Notes: a model not told the origin generated them from the letters alone. Positions 8,961 to 17,564 are shown, counted from the first letter of the stretch. The stretch: 64,000 nucleotides of DNA from an uncultured Celeribacter sp. (GCF_963675965.1 NZ_OY780935.1:2344501-2408500); one strand, 5' to 3'. Numbers and translations: made by a program.

Positions 8961-8997
8961 GAAAAAAATCGCCCCGGACCGTCGTCTGGGGCGATTT
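8961..8997 (-). terminator. Rho-independent terminator of pckA
   Basis: A perfect ten-base stem, AAATCGCCCC (8966-8975) with GGGGCGATTT (8988-8997), has a 12-base loop. Read on the minus strand it is followed directly by a run of T residues, 27 bases after the pckA stop. This is a textbook intrinsic terminator. Confidence 0.9.
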
Positions 8998-9023
8998 CAA
9001 GGGGCGTGACTTTGCCGGTTGGC

Positions 9024-10622
9024 TTAGCCGAGAGCGGCCGCTTTCACATCTTCGTCGATGAAGGGCAGATACTGTTCAAAGTTCTCAGCGAACATTTTGA
9101 CAAGTTTCTCGGCCTGCGCGTCGAAGGCGTCCTTGTCATGCCAAGTGCGACGCGGGTCGAGCAGAACATCGGCGACGCCCGGCACAGAGATCGGAACTTC
9201 GAAGCCGAAGTTTTCGTCCTTGCGGAATTCGACCTCAGCCAGCGATCCATCCAGAGCCGCAGCCAGCAGGTTGCGGGTGGCTTTGATCGGCATGCGCGAT
9301 CCGGTGCCGAACGCGCCGCCAGTCCAGCCGGTGTTCACCAGCCAGCAGGTTGCGCCGTGTTTCGCGATCTTTTCGCGCAGAAGGTTGCCGTAGGCTTCCG
9401 GGCGGCGTGGCATGAAGGGCGCACCAAAACAGGTCGAGAAGGTCGGAATCGGCTCGGTCACACCGACCTCGGTGCCCGGCGTTTTCGAGGTGAAGCCGGA
9501 GAGGAAGTGATACATCGCCTGCGCCGGTGTCAGACGCGAGATCGGCGGCAGAACACCAAAGGCGTCGCAGGTCAGCAGAATGATGTTTTTCGGGTGACCG
9601 CCCAGCGACGTCGAAGACGCATTGGAGATATAGTGCAGCGGATAGGCGCAGCGCATGTTGTCGGTCAGGCTGTTGTCTTCGAAGTTCAGATCTTTGGTGT
9701 GTTCATCAAAGGTCATGTTTTCGATGACGGTGCCGAATTTCGACGTGGTCGCGTAGATTTCCGGTTCGGCTTCGGCCGAGAGGTTGATCGTTTTCGCGTA
9801 GCAGCCGCCTTCGAAGTTGAAGGTGCCGCGCTCAGACCAGCCATGTTCGTCATCGCCGATCAGAACGCGCGATTCATCGGCGGACAATGTCGTTTTGCCG
9901 GTGCCCGAAAGACCAAAGAAGATCGCGGTGTCGACCGGGTTGCCCGGAGCGTGGTTGGCGGAGCAGTGCATCGCCATGACGCCTTTGCCCGGCAGAATGT
10001 AGTTGAGAAGGGTGAAGACGCCCTTCTTGTTTTCGCCGGCATAGGCGGTGCCGCCGATCAGGATCATTTTCTTGTCGAAGTTCAGCGCGATCACGGTGCC
10101 GGAGCGGCAGCCGTGCTTTTCAGGATCCGCGGTGAAGGTCGGGCAGTTGATGATGGTGAAGTCAGCGTGGAAATCATCCAACTCTTTCACCTCGGGGCGA
10201 CGCAGCATGGTCCGGATGAACAGGCCGTGCCAAGCCAGTTCGGTGATCATGCGCACGTCAAGGCGGTGTTCCGGATCGGCGCCGCCGTAGAGATCTTCGA
10301 CGAAGTAATCCTTGCCTTTCATGTGTTCCAGCATGTCGGCCTGCAGAACATCGAATTTGGCCGGATCCATCGGCTGGTTGTTTTCCCACCAGATGTGCTC
10401 TTCGACACCCGGGGTGCGAACCACAAATTTGTCCTTAGGAGAACGACCGGTGTGTTCCCCGGTGGTGACGATCAAAGACCCACCTTTGCCGAGAGTCCCC
10501 TCTCCACGTTTCAATGCTTCTTCAATGAGCGCCGGCTCGAGAAGATTGTAATAGACTTGGCCAAGCCCTGTAATGCCTTGGTCGTCCAATGTGAAAGCCG
10601 GGTTCACGCGTCCGGTTGTCAT
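9024..10622 (-). CDS. pckA: Phosphoenolpyruvate carboxykinase (ATP)
   Basis: PckA converts oxaloacetate and ATP to phosphoenolpyruvate, CO2 and ADP, the entry to gluconeogenesis during growth on organic acids. The 532-residue length is typical of ATP-type enzymes. The phosphate-binding loop GLSGTGKTTLSAD is near residues 232-244, and the metal- and oxaloacetate-binding segments around GEHTGRSPKDKF (about 53), KKMILIGGTAYAGENKKG (about 180) and the downstream DDEHGWSE are present. It ends at a strong terminator and diverges from chvI across a 382-base region with operator-like repeats. In alphaproteobacteria pckA is commonly beside the ChvI/ChvG two-component genes. Confidence 0.98.
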   Translation of the reverse strand: MTTGRVNPAFTLDDQGITGLGQVYYNLLEPALIEEALKRGEGTLGKGGSLIVTTGEHTGRSPKDKFVVRTPGVEEHIWWENNQPMDPAKFDVLQADMLEHMKGKDYFVEDLYGGADPEHRLDVRMITELAWHGLFIRTMLRRPEVKELDDFHADFTIINCPTFTADPEKHGCRSGTVIALNFDKKMILIGGTAYAGENKKGVFTLLNYILPGKGVMAMHCSANHAPGNPVDTAIFFGLSGTGKTTLSADESRVLIGDDEHGWSERGTFNFEGGCYAKTINLSAEAEPEIYATTSKFGTVIENMTFDEHTKDLNFEDNSLTDNMRCAYPLHYISNASSTSLGGHPKNIILLTCDAFGVLPPISRLTPAQAMYHFLSGFTSKTPGTEVGVTEPIPTFSTCFGAPFMPRRPEAYGNLLREKIAKHGATCWLVNTGWTGGAFGTGSRMPIKATRNLLAAALDGSLAEVEFRKDENFGFEVPISVPGVADVLLDPRRTWHDKDAFDAQAEKLVKMFAENFEQYLPFIDEDVKAAALG

Positions 10623-11004
10623 GGTGCAGTCTCCCCGCCGTGTCCTTGACGGCGTCTCTGATAGTAGAATAACGCGAAAGGGCCATTCGCGGTCAGACAG
10701 TCCCTTGGTCCGACGGTAGTGCTATACCACGCCAACCCGCACCGTAAACAGGACCGAAGCGCACAGTTAGCGCAACCATCAGGTCGTTAGCGTAAACAGC
10801 GGGACACAAGCATTCCAAATTAGCAAAGCAAAAACCTTGCATTCATTCCAGTGACCTAGAGTCTGATTATTTCCAAACTGTTAAGAATTCGCTTGCTGAT
10901 CTCTGGTTGTACCTCTGATTCGCGGTTTCGCTTGATTTGACCCTTAAAAACCCTGATGATGCCGGGAAAAATTGACTGGGATGAGCAGCTGAAGGATTTC
11001 AAAA
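10623..11004. promoter_or_regulatory. Divergent control region between pckA and chvI
   Basis: These 382 bases contain no convincing ORF. They must hold promoters for pckA (minus) and chvI (plus). The region is richer in A and T near chvI (around 10815-10960) than the flanking genes. Two similar ten-base boxes sit at 10766 and 10786 (listed separately), and GTAAACAG occurs at 10744 and again at 10792. I could not assign -35/-10 hexamers with confidence. Confidence 0.6.
10766..10797. promoter_or_regulatory. Tandem GTTAGCG boxes, possible LacI-type operators
   Basis: GTTAGCGCAA (10766-10775) and GTTAGCGTAA (10786-10795) are identical at nine of ten positions and start exactly 20 bases apart, two helical turns. 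Each is an imperfect version of the palindrome GTTAGCGCTAAC, the general shape of LacI-family operators. They lie about 150 bases upstream of pckA. A regulator binding here is inference. Confidence 0.4.
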
Positions 11005-11709
11005 ATGTCACGCATCGCCCTCGTGGATGACGACAGGAACATTTTGACCTCGGTGTCGATGACGCTTGAGGCCGAGGGGTTTGAGGTGGAAACCTACAAT
11101 GACGGGCAATCCGCCTTAGATGCGTTTAACAAACGCCTGCCAGATATGGCGGTTTTTGACATCAAGATGCCGCGGATGGACGGGATGGATCTGCTGCAGC
11201 GCGTACGGCAGAAAACCAATATGCCGGTGATTTTTCTGACTTCAAAAGACGATGAAATCGACGAGGTGCTGGGCTTGCGTATGGGCGCGGACGATTATGT
11301 CAAAAAGCCTTTTTCGCAACGTCTTCTGGTTGAACGCATCCGCGCGCTGCTGCGCCGTCAGGAAGCCCGCGCCGGGGTCGAGGTGGCTGGTGACAGCGAA
11401 GAGACCAAGGTCATGGTGCGGGGCGAACTGGAAATGGATCCGCTGCGCCATGCTGTCACCTGGAAGGGCAAGGACGTCACGCTGACCGTGACTGAATTCC
11501 TGCTGCTGCAGGCTCTGGCCCAGCGCCCCGGATTTGTCAAATCCCGCGATCAACTGATGGATGTGGCTTATGACGATCAGGTCTATGTCGATGACCGGAC
11601 CATCGACAGCCACATCAAGCGCCTGCGCAAGAAAATGCGGACGGTGGATTCCGACTTCTCTGCAATCGAAACCCTCTACGGGATCGGTTACAGATACAAT
11701 GAGGAATAA
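11005..11709 (+). CDS. chvI: Response regulator ChvI
   Basis: This is an OmpR-family response regulator of 234 residues. The receiver domain has the acidic pocket DDD at 8-10, phospho-acceptor Asp52 in AVFDIKMPRMDG, and the conserved Lys in YVKKPFS near residue 100. The C-terminal winged-helix DNA-binding domain (about 135-230) contains DQVYVDDRTIDSHIKRLRKKMR. Genes for the sensor ChvG and for HPr kinase follow directly, which is the hallmark ChvI/ChvG locus of alphaproteobacteria. This system controls envelope, acid response and often central carbon genes including pckA. The chvG start codon overlaps the chvI stop. Confidence 0.95.
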   Translation: MSRIALVDDDRNILTSVSMTLEAEGFEVETYNDGQSALDAFNKRLPDMAVFDIKMPRMDGMDLLQRVRQKTNMPVIFLTSKDDEIDEVLGLRMGADDYVKKPFSQRLLVERIRALLRRQEARAGVEVAGDSEETKVMVRGELEMDPLRHAVTWKGKDVTLTVTEFLLLQALAQRPGFVKSRDQLMDVAYDDQVYVDDRTIDSHIKRLRKKMRTVDSDFSAIETLYGIGYRYNEE

Positions 11710-13439
11710 TGGAGCCACCCTCCCGCATGGATCGTCATAAGGCCAAAGGCCATTCGGAAGATGCAGATGTCGTACTCGGGGACGATTGGGTCGCGCCGCG
11801 GATTTCCGATGAAGATCTGCGGGCGTCGCGTGAGAAACGACATTTCATCGCGCTGAACCGTTCGCCTCTGGCGCAGAAGATCATCACCTTCAATCTGGTC
11901 GCGATCATTCTCATGGTGGCGGGGATTCTTTATCTGAATCCCTTCCGCGATAGTCTGGTGGTGCAGCGTGAAATGGCGATGGTGACCGAGGCGACGCTGA
12001 TTGCCGATATGCTGGCGCATACTGCCGGGCAGGACGGTTTGATCAACGGTAGCAGCGGCAGCGAAGACGCGCAGGCTCTGCAAAACGTGTTTGACATTCC
12101 TTTGGCCGAAAACGTCTATATTTTCGATGCCGACGCGGCGCTGATTTCTTCGACCGAAGGCATGCCGCGCCAACATCCGGCACATCTGGACGGGTTTCAG
12201 GTGGAGGGGCGGTCGACGATCATCACCGATTTTCTGAATCGGGTCTGGTCGGCGATCACGATGTCGAGCCAGCCACCGGCAACACAGCAGGACGCGGGCC
12301 AGTATATTTCCGAACTGGCTTCGGCGGCGATTTCAAATGAAATCCATGTGCAGACTGGCACTGATGCGTCGGGGGCAACGGTCTTTGCCGTGGCCGCCCC
12401 GATTGTCGCCCGCCTTGATGGGGGAGCGAAAACCCTGGGGGTCGTCGGTCTGGTGTCGGGGGAGGGCGAGATCGACGCGCTGGTGCGCGTCGAACGCGAA
12501 CAGATCCTGCAGGTCTTCGTGATCGCCATTCTCGTGTCCATCGGGCTGAGCCTTGTTCTGGCCTCGACCATCGCCAATCCGCTCTCCGATCTCGCGGCTG
12601 CCGCAGAAATCGGGCGAGACAAGAATAGCCGCAAAATGGCCCCGGGACGGATCCGCATCCCGGATCTAACCGGACGCCCGGACGAGATCGGGCGCCTGTC
12701 GGGCGCGCTACGGGGGATGGTGTCGGCGCTCTATGATCGGATCGACGCCAATGAACAGTTCGCTGCGGATGTGGCGCATGAAATCAAAAACCCTCTGGCC
12801 TCTCTGCGTTCCGCCGTCGGATCTCTGCGGATGATCAAGAAGGAAGAACACCGCGCCAAGCTGCTCGATGTGATCGAACATGATGTGCGGCGGCTCGACC
12901 GTCTGGTGTCTGATATTTCCAATGCTTCCCGTCTCGACAGTGAACTGGTCAAGGAAGAGGAAGAAGAGTTCGACCTGCTCAAGATGCTTTCCGCGCTGAT
13001 CGACTATCTGTCGCAGGAAGCGCAGGAGAAAGGGGTCGATTGCATTTCCGACATGCCGGACCGTCCGATCATCATTTCAGGTCTTGAGGCGCGACTGGCA
13101 CAGGTCTTTGTGAACCTTATCACCAATGCGATTTCGTTCTGTGAAGACGGCGACGCGATCCGGGTCTGGGTGCGCCGGCGCGACCAGCGTGTGCTGATCG
13201 TGGTCGAAGATACCGGGCCCGGCATTCCCGAAGAGGCGCTGACCAAGGTTTTCAAACGTTTCTATTCGGAACGGCCCGAAGGGCAGTTCGGCAACAATTC
13301 CGGTCTGGGGCTGGCGATCTCGAAACAGATCGTTGAGGCACATGGCGGGGTGATCTGGGCGGAAAATATCCGTCCGACGGATGCCGATGTCACTTCTGAA
13401 CCGCTTGGGGCGCGGTTTGTCGTCGGCCTGCCGCTGTAG
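11709..13439 (+). CDS. chvG: Sensor histidine kinase ChvG
   Basis: The 576-residue protein has a cytoplasmic N-terminus, a membrane helix at about 59-78, a periplasmic sensor region to about residue 262, a second helix at about 265-287, a HAMP-like linker, and a HisKA/HATPase kinase core. The phospho-acceptor is His357 in AADVAHEIKNPLASLRS. The ATP-binding boxes are FVNLITNAISFCED (N box), VVEDTGPGIP (G1) and NNSGLGLAISKQIVEAHGG (G2). It should phosphorylate ChvI. The ATG at 11709 overlaps the chvI stop. The order chvI-chvG-hprK-rapZ-manX-ptsH links envelope sensing to the incomplete PTS. Confidence 0.95.
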   Translation: MEPPSRMDRHKAKGHSEDADVVLGDDWVAPRISDEDLRASREKRHFIALNRSPLAQKIITFNLVAIILMVAGILYLNPFRDSLVVQREMAMVTEATLIADMLAHTAGQDGLINGSSGSEDAQALQNVFDIPLAENVYIFDADAALISSTEGMPRQHPAHLDGFQVEGRSTIITDFLNRVWSAITMSSQPPATQQDAGQYISELASAAISNEIHVQTGTDASGATVFAVAAPIVARLDGGAKTLGVVGLVSGEGEIDALVRVEREQILQVFVIAILVSIGLSLVLASTIANPLSDLAAAAEIGRDKNSRKMAPGRIRIPDLTGRPDEIGRLSGALRGMVSALYDRIDANEQFAADVAHEIKNPLASLRSAVGSLRMIKKEEHRAKLLDVIEHDVRRLDRLVSDISNASRLDSELVKEEEEEFDLLKMLSALIDYLSQEAQEKGVDCISDMPDRPIIISGLEARLAQVFVNLITNAISFCEDGDAIRVWVRRRDQRVLIVVEDTGPGIPEEALTKVFKRFYSERPEGQFGNNSGLGLAISKQIVEAHGGVIWAENIRPTDADVTSEPLGARFVVGLPL

Positions 13440-13459
13440 GCACATGCGGGGGCAATGGC

Positions 13460-13894
13460 ATGTCGGCTTTGAAGTCTGAAAACCTGCATGCATGTTGCGT
13501 GGCACTGGATGCGTCGCGCGCCCTGCTGATCCGTGGTCCGTCGGGCAGTGGCAAATCCAGCCTTGCGCTGGGCCTTATGGCCTTGGGCGCCCGGCTGGTC
13601 GCGGACGACCGGACGATCGTACATGCCGATGCAGAGGGACGGCTTTGGGCTGAGGCGCCGGAGACGATTTTCGGCATGATCGAGGCACGTGGTCTTGGAC
13701 TGTTAAGCGCGACCGCATTGCAACAGGCCGAGATCAAAGGCATCGTCGATCTGGCCCGAACCGAGCCTGAGCGCTTGCCGCCGTGCCGTGAAACCGCTTT
13801 GATGGGGGTCACTGTTCCACTGATGTATCAGGTGGAGGGGCCGCAGTTCGCGCCCGCCCTGATCCAATGGCTCAAAGGAGGGCGTGTCGGGTGA
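13460..13894 (+). CDS. hprK: HPr kinase/phosphorylase, short alphaproteobacterial form
   Basis: HprK phosphorylates and dephosphorylates a serine of HPr. At 144 residues this is only the C-terminal catalytic domain; the N-terminal domain of the roughly 310-residue Gram-positive enzyme is absent, as is usual in alphaproteobacteria. The Walker A loop GPSGSGKSS is at residues 26-34, and LVADDRTIVH (about 47-56) and APETIFGMIEARGLGLL (about 66-82) match the family's catalytic and HPrK signature regions. It sits 20 bases after chvG and its stop TGA overlaps the rapZ ATG. Its target is probably Ser48 of the HPr encoded 1.3 kb downstream. Confidence 0.92.
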   Translation: MSALKSENLHACCVALDASRALLIRGPSGSGKSSLALGLMALGARLVADDRTIVHADAEGRLWAEAPETIFGMIEARGLGLLSATALQQAEIKGIVDLARTEPERLPPCRETALMGVTVPLMYQVEGPQFAPALIQWLKGGRVG

Positions 13895-14790
13895 TGACCA
13901 CAGAACCAGTTCCGTCTACGCAGCTGCGCCGCCGTGTCGTGCTGGTGACCGGGCCGTCGGGGGCGGGGCGGTCGACTGCGATCAATGCGCTGGAAGACCT
14001 CGGCTATGAGGTCATCGACAACCTGCCGATCTCATTGCTGCCCCGGCTTCTGGATGGGCATGCGCTGAGCCGCCCGCTGGCCCTTGGACTGGATGTGCGC
14101 AATCGTGATTTTTCGGTGGCGGGGGTGATAGAGGTGATCGACCGGCTGACCCGCACCCCGGATTACGAACCCGAAGTGCTGTATCTGGATTGTTCCTCAG
14201 AGGTGCTGATCCGGCGCTATTCCGAAACCCGCCGGCGACACCCGCTGTCTCCGGCAGAACCGGTGCAGGATGGTGTGGCACGGGAAATGGATCTGTTGCT
14301 GCCTTTGAGGTCACGGGCAGATATTGTTATCGACACCTCCGAAATGACCCCGCACCAGCTGCGCGATGAAATCGAGCGCTGGTTTGCCGAGGGGCAGGCG
14401 GCGGATATGGCGCTCTCGGTGCAGAGCTTTTCCTACAAACGCGGCATGCCGCGCGGGGTCGATATGGTGTTCGACGTAAGGTTTCTGGCGAATCCCTATT
14501 GGAATCCGGCCCTGCGCGCGTTGAACGGCACTGATCCGCGCGTGCAGGCCTATGTCCGCAGCGATCCGCGGTTCGAGGCGTTCTTCCAGAAAGTGCTGGA
14601 ACTCACCTTGTTGCTGCTGCCGGCCTATGAAGAAGAGGGCAAAAAGCATCTGTCGATCGCCTTTGGCTGCACAGGAGGACAACACAGATCCGTCACCCTC
14701 GCGGAAATTCTTTCCAAAGCCCTTGCGGAACATGATTGGCAGGTGTCAATTAGACATCGGGAATTGGAACGCCGTCAAAACGGCATTTGA
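13894..14790 (+). CDS. rapZ: RNase adapter protein RapZ
   Basis: RapZ-family proteins bind nucleotides and, in enteric bacteria, guide RNase E to a small RNA controlling glucosamine-6-phosphate synthase; the role in alphaproteobacteria is not settled. From the ATG at 13894 (AAAGGAGGG upstream) the protein has 298 residues. The N-terminal P-loop reads GPSGAGRST at 20-28, with arginine where most P-loop proteins have lysine. LEDLGYEVIDNLP follows, and the C-terminal signature FGCTGGQHRSVTLAE is near residue 260. It lies between hprK and the EIIA gene, the standard placement of this family in PTS-related operons. Confidence 0.93.
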   Translation: MTTEPVPSTQLRRRVVLVTGPSGAGRSTAINALEDLGYEVIDNLPISLLPRLLDGHALSRPLALGLDVRNRDFSVAGVIEVIDRLTRTPDYEPEVLYLDCSSEVLIRRYSETRRRHPLSPAEPVQDGVAREMDLLLPLRSRADIVIDTSEMTPHQLRDEIERWFAEGQAADMALSVQSFSYKRGMPRGVDMVFDVRFLANPYWNPALRALNGTDPRVQAYVRSDPRFEAFFQKVLELTLLLLPAYEEEGKKHLSIAFGCTGGQHRSVTLAEILSKALAEHDWQVSIRHRELERRQNGI

Positions 14791-14804
14791 TCGGGGAAAC
14801 TCGG

Positions 14805-15197
14805 GTGATCGGAATTGTCATCGTCGCACATGGCGGTCTGGCCAAAGAATATCTGGCCGCGGTGGAACATGTGGTGGGCAAACAAGTAGGTATCGAAGCG
14901 ATTTCGATCGAACCGGATCACGACCGATCCGCGAAACAGAAAGAAATCTGCGCGGCAGCAGACGATGTGGATTCGGGCGACGGCGTGGTGCTGGTAACCG
15001 ATATGTTCGGCGGCAGCCCGTCGAATCTGTCACTGATGGCTTGTCATAACGATGATCGCCGGATCATTTACGGGGCCAATCTGCCGATGCTGATCAAATT
15101 GGCGAAATCTCGTCACAAATCCGTCAGCGATGCCGTGGGAAACGCATTGGATGCGGGGCGCAAATATATCGACAGTTTCGACGTGTTGAGCCGTTAA
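14805..15197 (+). CDS. manX: PTS EIIA component of the mannose family
   Basis: The 130-residue protein is an EIIA-Man domain. The active histidine is His9 in VIGIVIVAHGGLAKEYL, and DMFGGSPSNLSL near residue 67 is the second family signature. I chose the GTG at 14805, which gives the usual N-terminus; a TTG at 14787 would add six residues. No EIIB or EIIC transporter subunit is present, so it probably acts as a regulatory phosphoryl acceptor of an incomplete PTS rather than in sugar uptake. It lies between rapZ and ptsH and is likely phosphorylated by HPr. Enzyme I is not in the window. Confidence 0.93.
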   Translation: MIGIVIVAHGGLAKEYLAAVEHVVGKQVGIEAISIEPDHDRSAKQKEICAAADDVDSGDGVVLVTDMFGGSPSNLSLMACHNDDRRIIYGANLPMLIKLAKSRHKSVSDAVGNALDAGRKYIDSFDVLSR

Positions 15198-15222
15198 AGA
15201 TAATAAGACTTTAGGGAAGAGA

Positions 15223-15498
15223 ATGGCTTCGGTTACGAGAACGCATGAGATTATCAACGTCAAAGGTCTGCACGCACGGGCTTCGGCAAAATTTGTTGAA
15301 ACGGTCGAAGACTTTGACGCCAGCGCCGAGGTGTCCAAGGATGGGCTGAGCACCGCCGGGGACAGTATTATGGGGCTTTTGATGTTGGCAGCTTCCAAAG
15401 GAACCACTATTGACGTGACCACGAGCGGGCCAGACGCCGCTGCCCTTGCGGATGCGTTGGAGGCCCTGATCAAGGACCGATTTGGCGAGGATATGTAA
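15223..15498 (+). CDS. ptsH: Phosphocarrier protein HPr
   Basis: HPr passes phosphate from enzyme I to EIIA. The 91-residue protein has the phospho-histidine His17 in KGLHARAS and the regulatory serine Ser48 in TAGDSIMGLLMLAA, the site phosphorylated by HprK. Having both sites, together with hprK 1.3 kb upstream, supports serine-phosphorylation control. The ATG at 15223 follows AGGGAAGAGA. The next gene starts one base after this stop codon, so the acyltransferase is probably in the same transcript. Confidence 0.96.
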   Translation: MASVTRTHEIINVKGLHARASAKFVETVEDFDASAEVSKDGLSTAGDSIMGLLMLAASKGTTIDVTTSGPDAAALADALEALIKDRFGEDM

Positions 15499-15499
15499 A

Positions 15500-16387
15500 G
15501 TGTCGCAGCAAGAAGACGGAGCTGAGCTTCACGCTCCTAAGCCGGGCGACGCGGAATTCGTGAAATACGATGCGCGCCGGCTGTCCTACGCTGGTACCTT
15601 TTCCGATCCTTCCAAAGTTCTGATCATCCGCTCGATCGAATGGGTGACTGGCAAGTTGCCGCTTTTGCGCCGTATCCGCCGGTTTGAACGCATGGGCACC
15701 CCGATGGGGCAGCCGTTCTTCCGTCAGGCGCTCGAAGTCATGGGGATCGAGGTCCAGACGCCCGCCGAACAGGTTGCCAAGATTCCGGCCTCCGGGCCGC
15801 TGGTCGTCGTTGCCAATCATCCGCACGGGCTGGTGGACGGACTGGTCATGGCCGAACTGATCGGCCAGGTGCGCACCGATTACAAGATTCTGACGCGCTC
15901 GCTTTTGACCGGCATCCGTGAAATCGATCCCTTCATGCTGCCGGTGCCCTTCCCGCATGAACCCGACAGCCACCGGGAATCGATCAAGATGCGCAATGAG
16001 GCGATGGAAACGCTCAAGGCGGGTGGGGTGATCATCCTGTTTCCGGCGGGTGCCGTGGCCTCGTCTGAAAGCTGGTGGGGGCCGGTGAAGGAAAAGGACT
16101 GGAACCCGTTTACGGCCAAAATGGTGTTGAAATCGGGCGCAACCGTGCTGCCGATCTTCTTCCCGGGCCGCAACACGCGTCTGTATCAGATTGCCGACAA
16201 AATCGCGGCGAGCTTCCGTCAGGGGCTGTTGCTGCATGAGATCGCGCATTCGCTCGACAAGCCTCAGGCACCGGTGATCGGGGACCCGCTGTCGCCCGAA
16301 GATCTGCAGGATTGGAAAAGCAAGCCGCGAGATTTCATGAACTGGTTGCGCACGCACACGCTGGCGCTTGGGGGACGCACCGACTGA
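15500..16387 (+). CDS. Lysophospholipid acyltransferase family protein
   Basis: The GTG at 15500, with GAGG nine bases upstream, gives 295 residues; an in-frame ATG at 15482 lies inside ptsH. The acyltransferase box is NHPHGLVDG starting at residue 106, an HX4D variant (NHPHGLVD), followed by the second block FPAGAVASSESWWGP near residue 180 and a later VLPIFFPGRN. These match the PlsC-like acyltransferase superfamily, which moves acyl groups to lysophospholipids or related acceptors at the inner membrane. The specific acceptor (lysophosphatidate or an ornithine-lipid precursor) cannot be told from sequence. A strong hairpin follows. Confidence 0.85.
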   Translation: MSQQEDGAELHAPKPGDAEFVKYDARRLSYAGTFSDPSKVLIIRSIEWVTGKLPLLRRIRRFERMGTPMGQPFFRQALEVMGIEVQTPAEQVAKIPASGPLVVVANHPHGLVDGLVMAELIGQVRTDYKILTRSLLTGIREIDPFMLPVPFPHEPDSHRESIKMRNEAMETLKAGGVIILFPAGAVASSESWWGPVKEKDWNPFTAKMVLKSGATVLPIFFPGRNTRLYQIADKIAASFRQGLLLHEIAHSLDKPQAPVIGDPLSPEDLQDWKSKPRDFMNWLRTHTLALGGRTD

Positions 16388-16416
16388 TCCGTGTTGCTGG
16401 AGCCGTCCGCAAGTCC

Positions 16417-16445
16417 AAGAAAGGGGCCCGCAAGGCCCCTTTCTT
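16417..16445. terminator. Terminator between acyltransferase gene and hbd
   Basis: A perfect twelve-base stem, AAGAAAGGGGCC (16417-16428) with GGCCCCTTTCTT (16434-16445), has a five-base loop. It lies between two convergent genes and ends in a T-rich stretch on both strands, so it can serve as a bidirectional terminator. Confidence 0.85.
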
Positions 16446-16466
16446 GTGAGTGAAGTGGCCTTGCGC

Positions 16467-17342
16467 TCAGCGCGTCGGTACCGGCGTTTCGCCACGGTAG
16501 TCATAGAAACCGCGCTGGGTTTTGCGGCCCAGCCAGCCTGCCTCGACATATTTGGTCAGCAGCGGGCAGGGGCGATATTTGGTATCAGCCAGACCGTCGT
16601 GCAGCACGTTCATGATCGCCAGACAGGTGTCGAGTCCGATGAAATCCGCCAGCTCCAGCGGGCCCATCGGGTGGTTCGCACCGAGCTTCATCGACTCGTC
16701 AATGGATTGCACCGATCCCACGCCTTCGTAGAGGGTGTAGACGGCCTCATTGATCATCGGCATCAGAATGCGGTTTACGATGAAGGCCGGGAAGTCTTCC
16801 GCGCTGGCGGCGGTCTTGCCCAGCGAGGTGACGACCCCTAGCAGGGTTTTATAGGTCGCCTCATCCGTGGCGATGCCGCGGATCAGCTCCACCAGTTTCA
16901 TCACCGGCACCGGGTTCATAAAGTGGAACCCCATGAATTTTTCAGGCCGGTCCGTACGCGATGCCAGACGTGTGATCGAAATCGAAGAGGTGTTCGATGT
17001 CAGGATCGTTTCCGGCTTCAGATGTGGCAAAAGACGCTCGAAAATCGCGTTCTTGACGTCTTCGCGCTCAGTCGCGGCTTCGATCACCAAATCGGATTGG
17101 CCCAGATCGGAAAGGGTCTGAGTCAGGGTGATCCGGGCCAACGCGGCGGTCATCTCCTCGGCAGATATTTTTTCGCGCGACACCTGACGATCCAGATTGC
17201 GTTCGATGTTGCTGCGGGCTTTGTCCAGCGCTTCCTGGGAAATGTCGTTGAGCAGAACCTCATAGCCTGCGAGCGCGAAGACATGCGCAATCCCATTGCC
17301 CATTTGTCCAGCGCCGACAATGCCGACTTTCTTGATCTCCAT
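16467..17342 (-). CDS. 3-hydroxybutyryl-CoA dehydrogenase
   Basis: This 291-residue enzyme oxidises (S)-3-hydroxyacyl-CoA, chiefly 3-hydroxybutyryl-CoA, with NAD(P). The Rossmann motif VGIVGAGQMGNGIA lies at residues 6-19. The segment MGFHFMNPVPVMKLVELI near residue 135 holds the catalytic His, and the C-terminal domain contains NHPMGPLELADFIGLDTC. The start at 17342 is preceded by AAGGAG; a longer frame to 17414 adds 24 unconserved residues. It is near etfA/etfB, with which it is commonly clustered in this bacterial group, although here a plus-strand gene separates them. It could reduce or oxidise C4 intermediates of polyhydroxybutyrate or crotonyl-CoA metabolism. Confidence 0.94.
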   Translation of the reverse strand: MEIKKVGIVGAGQMGNGIAHVFALAGYEVLLNDISQEALDKARSNIERNLDRQVSREKISAEEMTAALARITLTQTLSDLGQSDLVIEAATEREDVKNAIFERLLPHLKPETILTSNTSSISITRLASRTDRPEKFMGFHFMNPVPVMKLVELIRGIATDEATYKTLLGVVTSLGKTAASAEDFPAFIVNRILMPMINEAVYTLYEGVGSVQSIDESMKLGANHPMGPLELADFIGLDTCLAIMNVLHDGLADTKYRPCPLLTKYVEAGWLGRKTQRGFYDYRGETPVPTR

Positions 17343-17564
17343 GCCGCAGTCTCCTTGATCGGGCTCCGTGATCGGGTTGCCAAGACAATACCCGCGGGCG
17401 GGGCGCAGGTTCAAGAGCGGTGCCTTCCTGCAACCCTATAAAACTTTGAGCGAATTGCCGATTTAGGACTTTTTCAACATCTCTTTGCAAAGCTCACTGG
17501 CGCGCCCGGCCTGTGCCGAGTGCGCTGTCCTGTGGGCAGGCCGCATTTAGCTGTCGGATGATGC

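Noticed and set aside
8916..10649. 577-residue plus-strand frame opposite pckA
   Set aside because: It is a shadow of pckA caused by codon bias in high-GC DNA; its sequence is rich in Arg, Phe and Val with no family features, while the minus-strand frame is clearly PckA.
10840..10960. CtrA-type TTAA boxes in the pckA-chvI region
   Set aside because: TTAA occurs at two places but not with the seven-base spacing and flanking bases required for a CtrA site.
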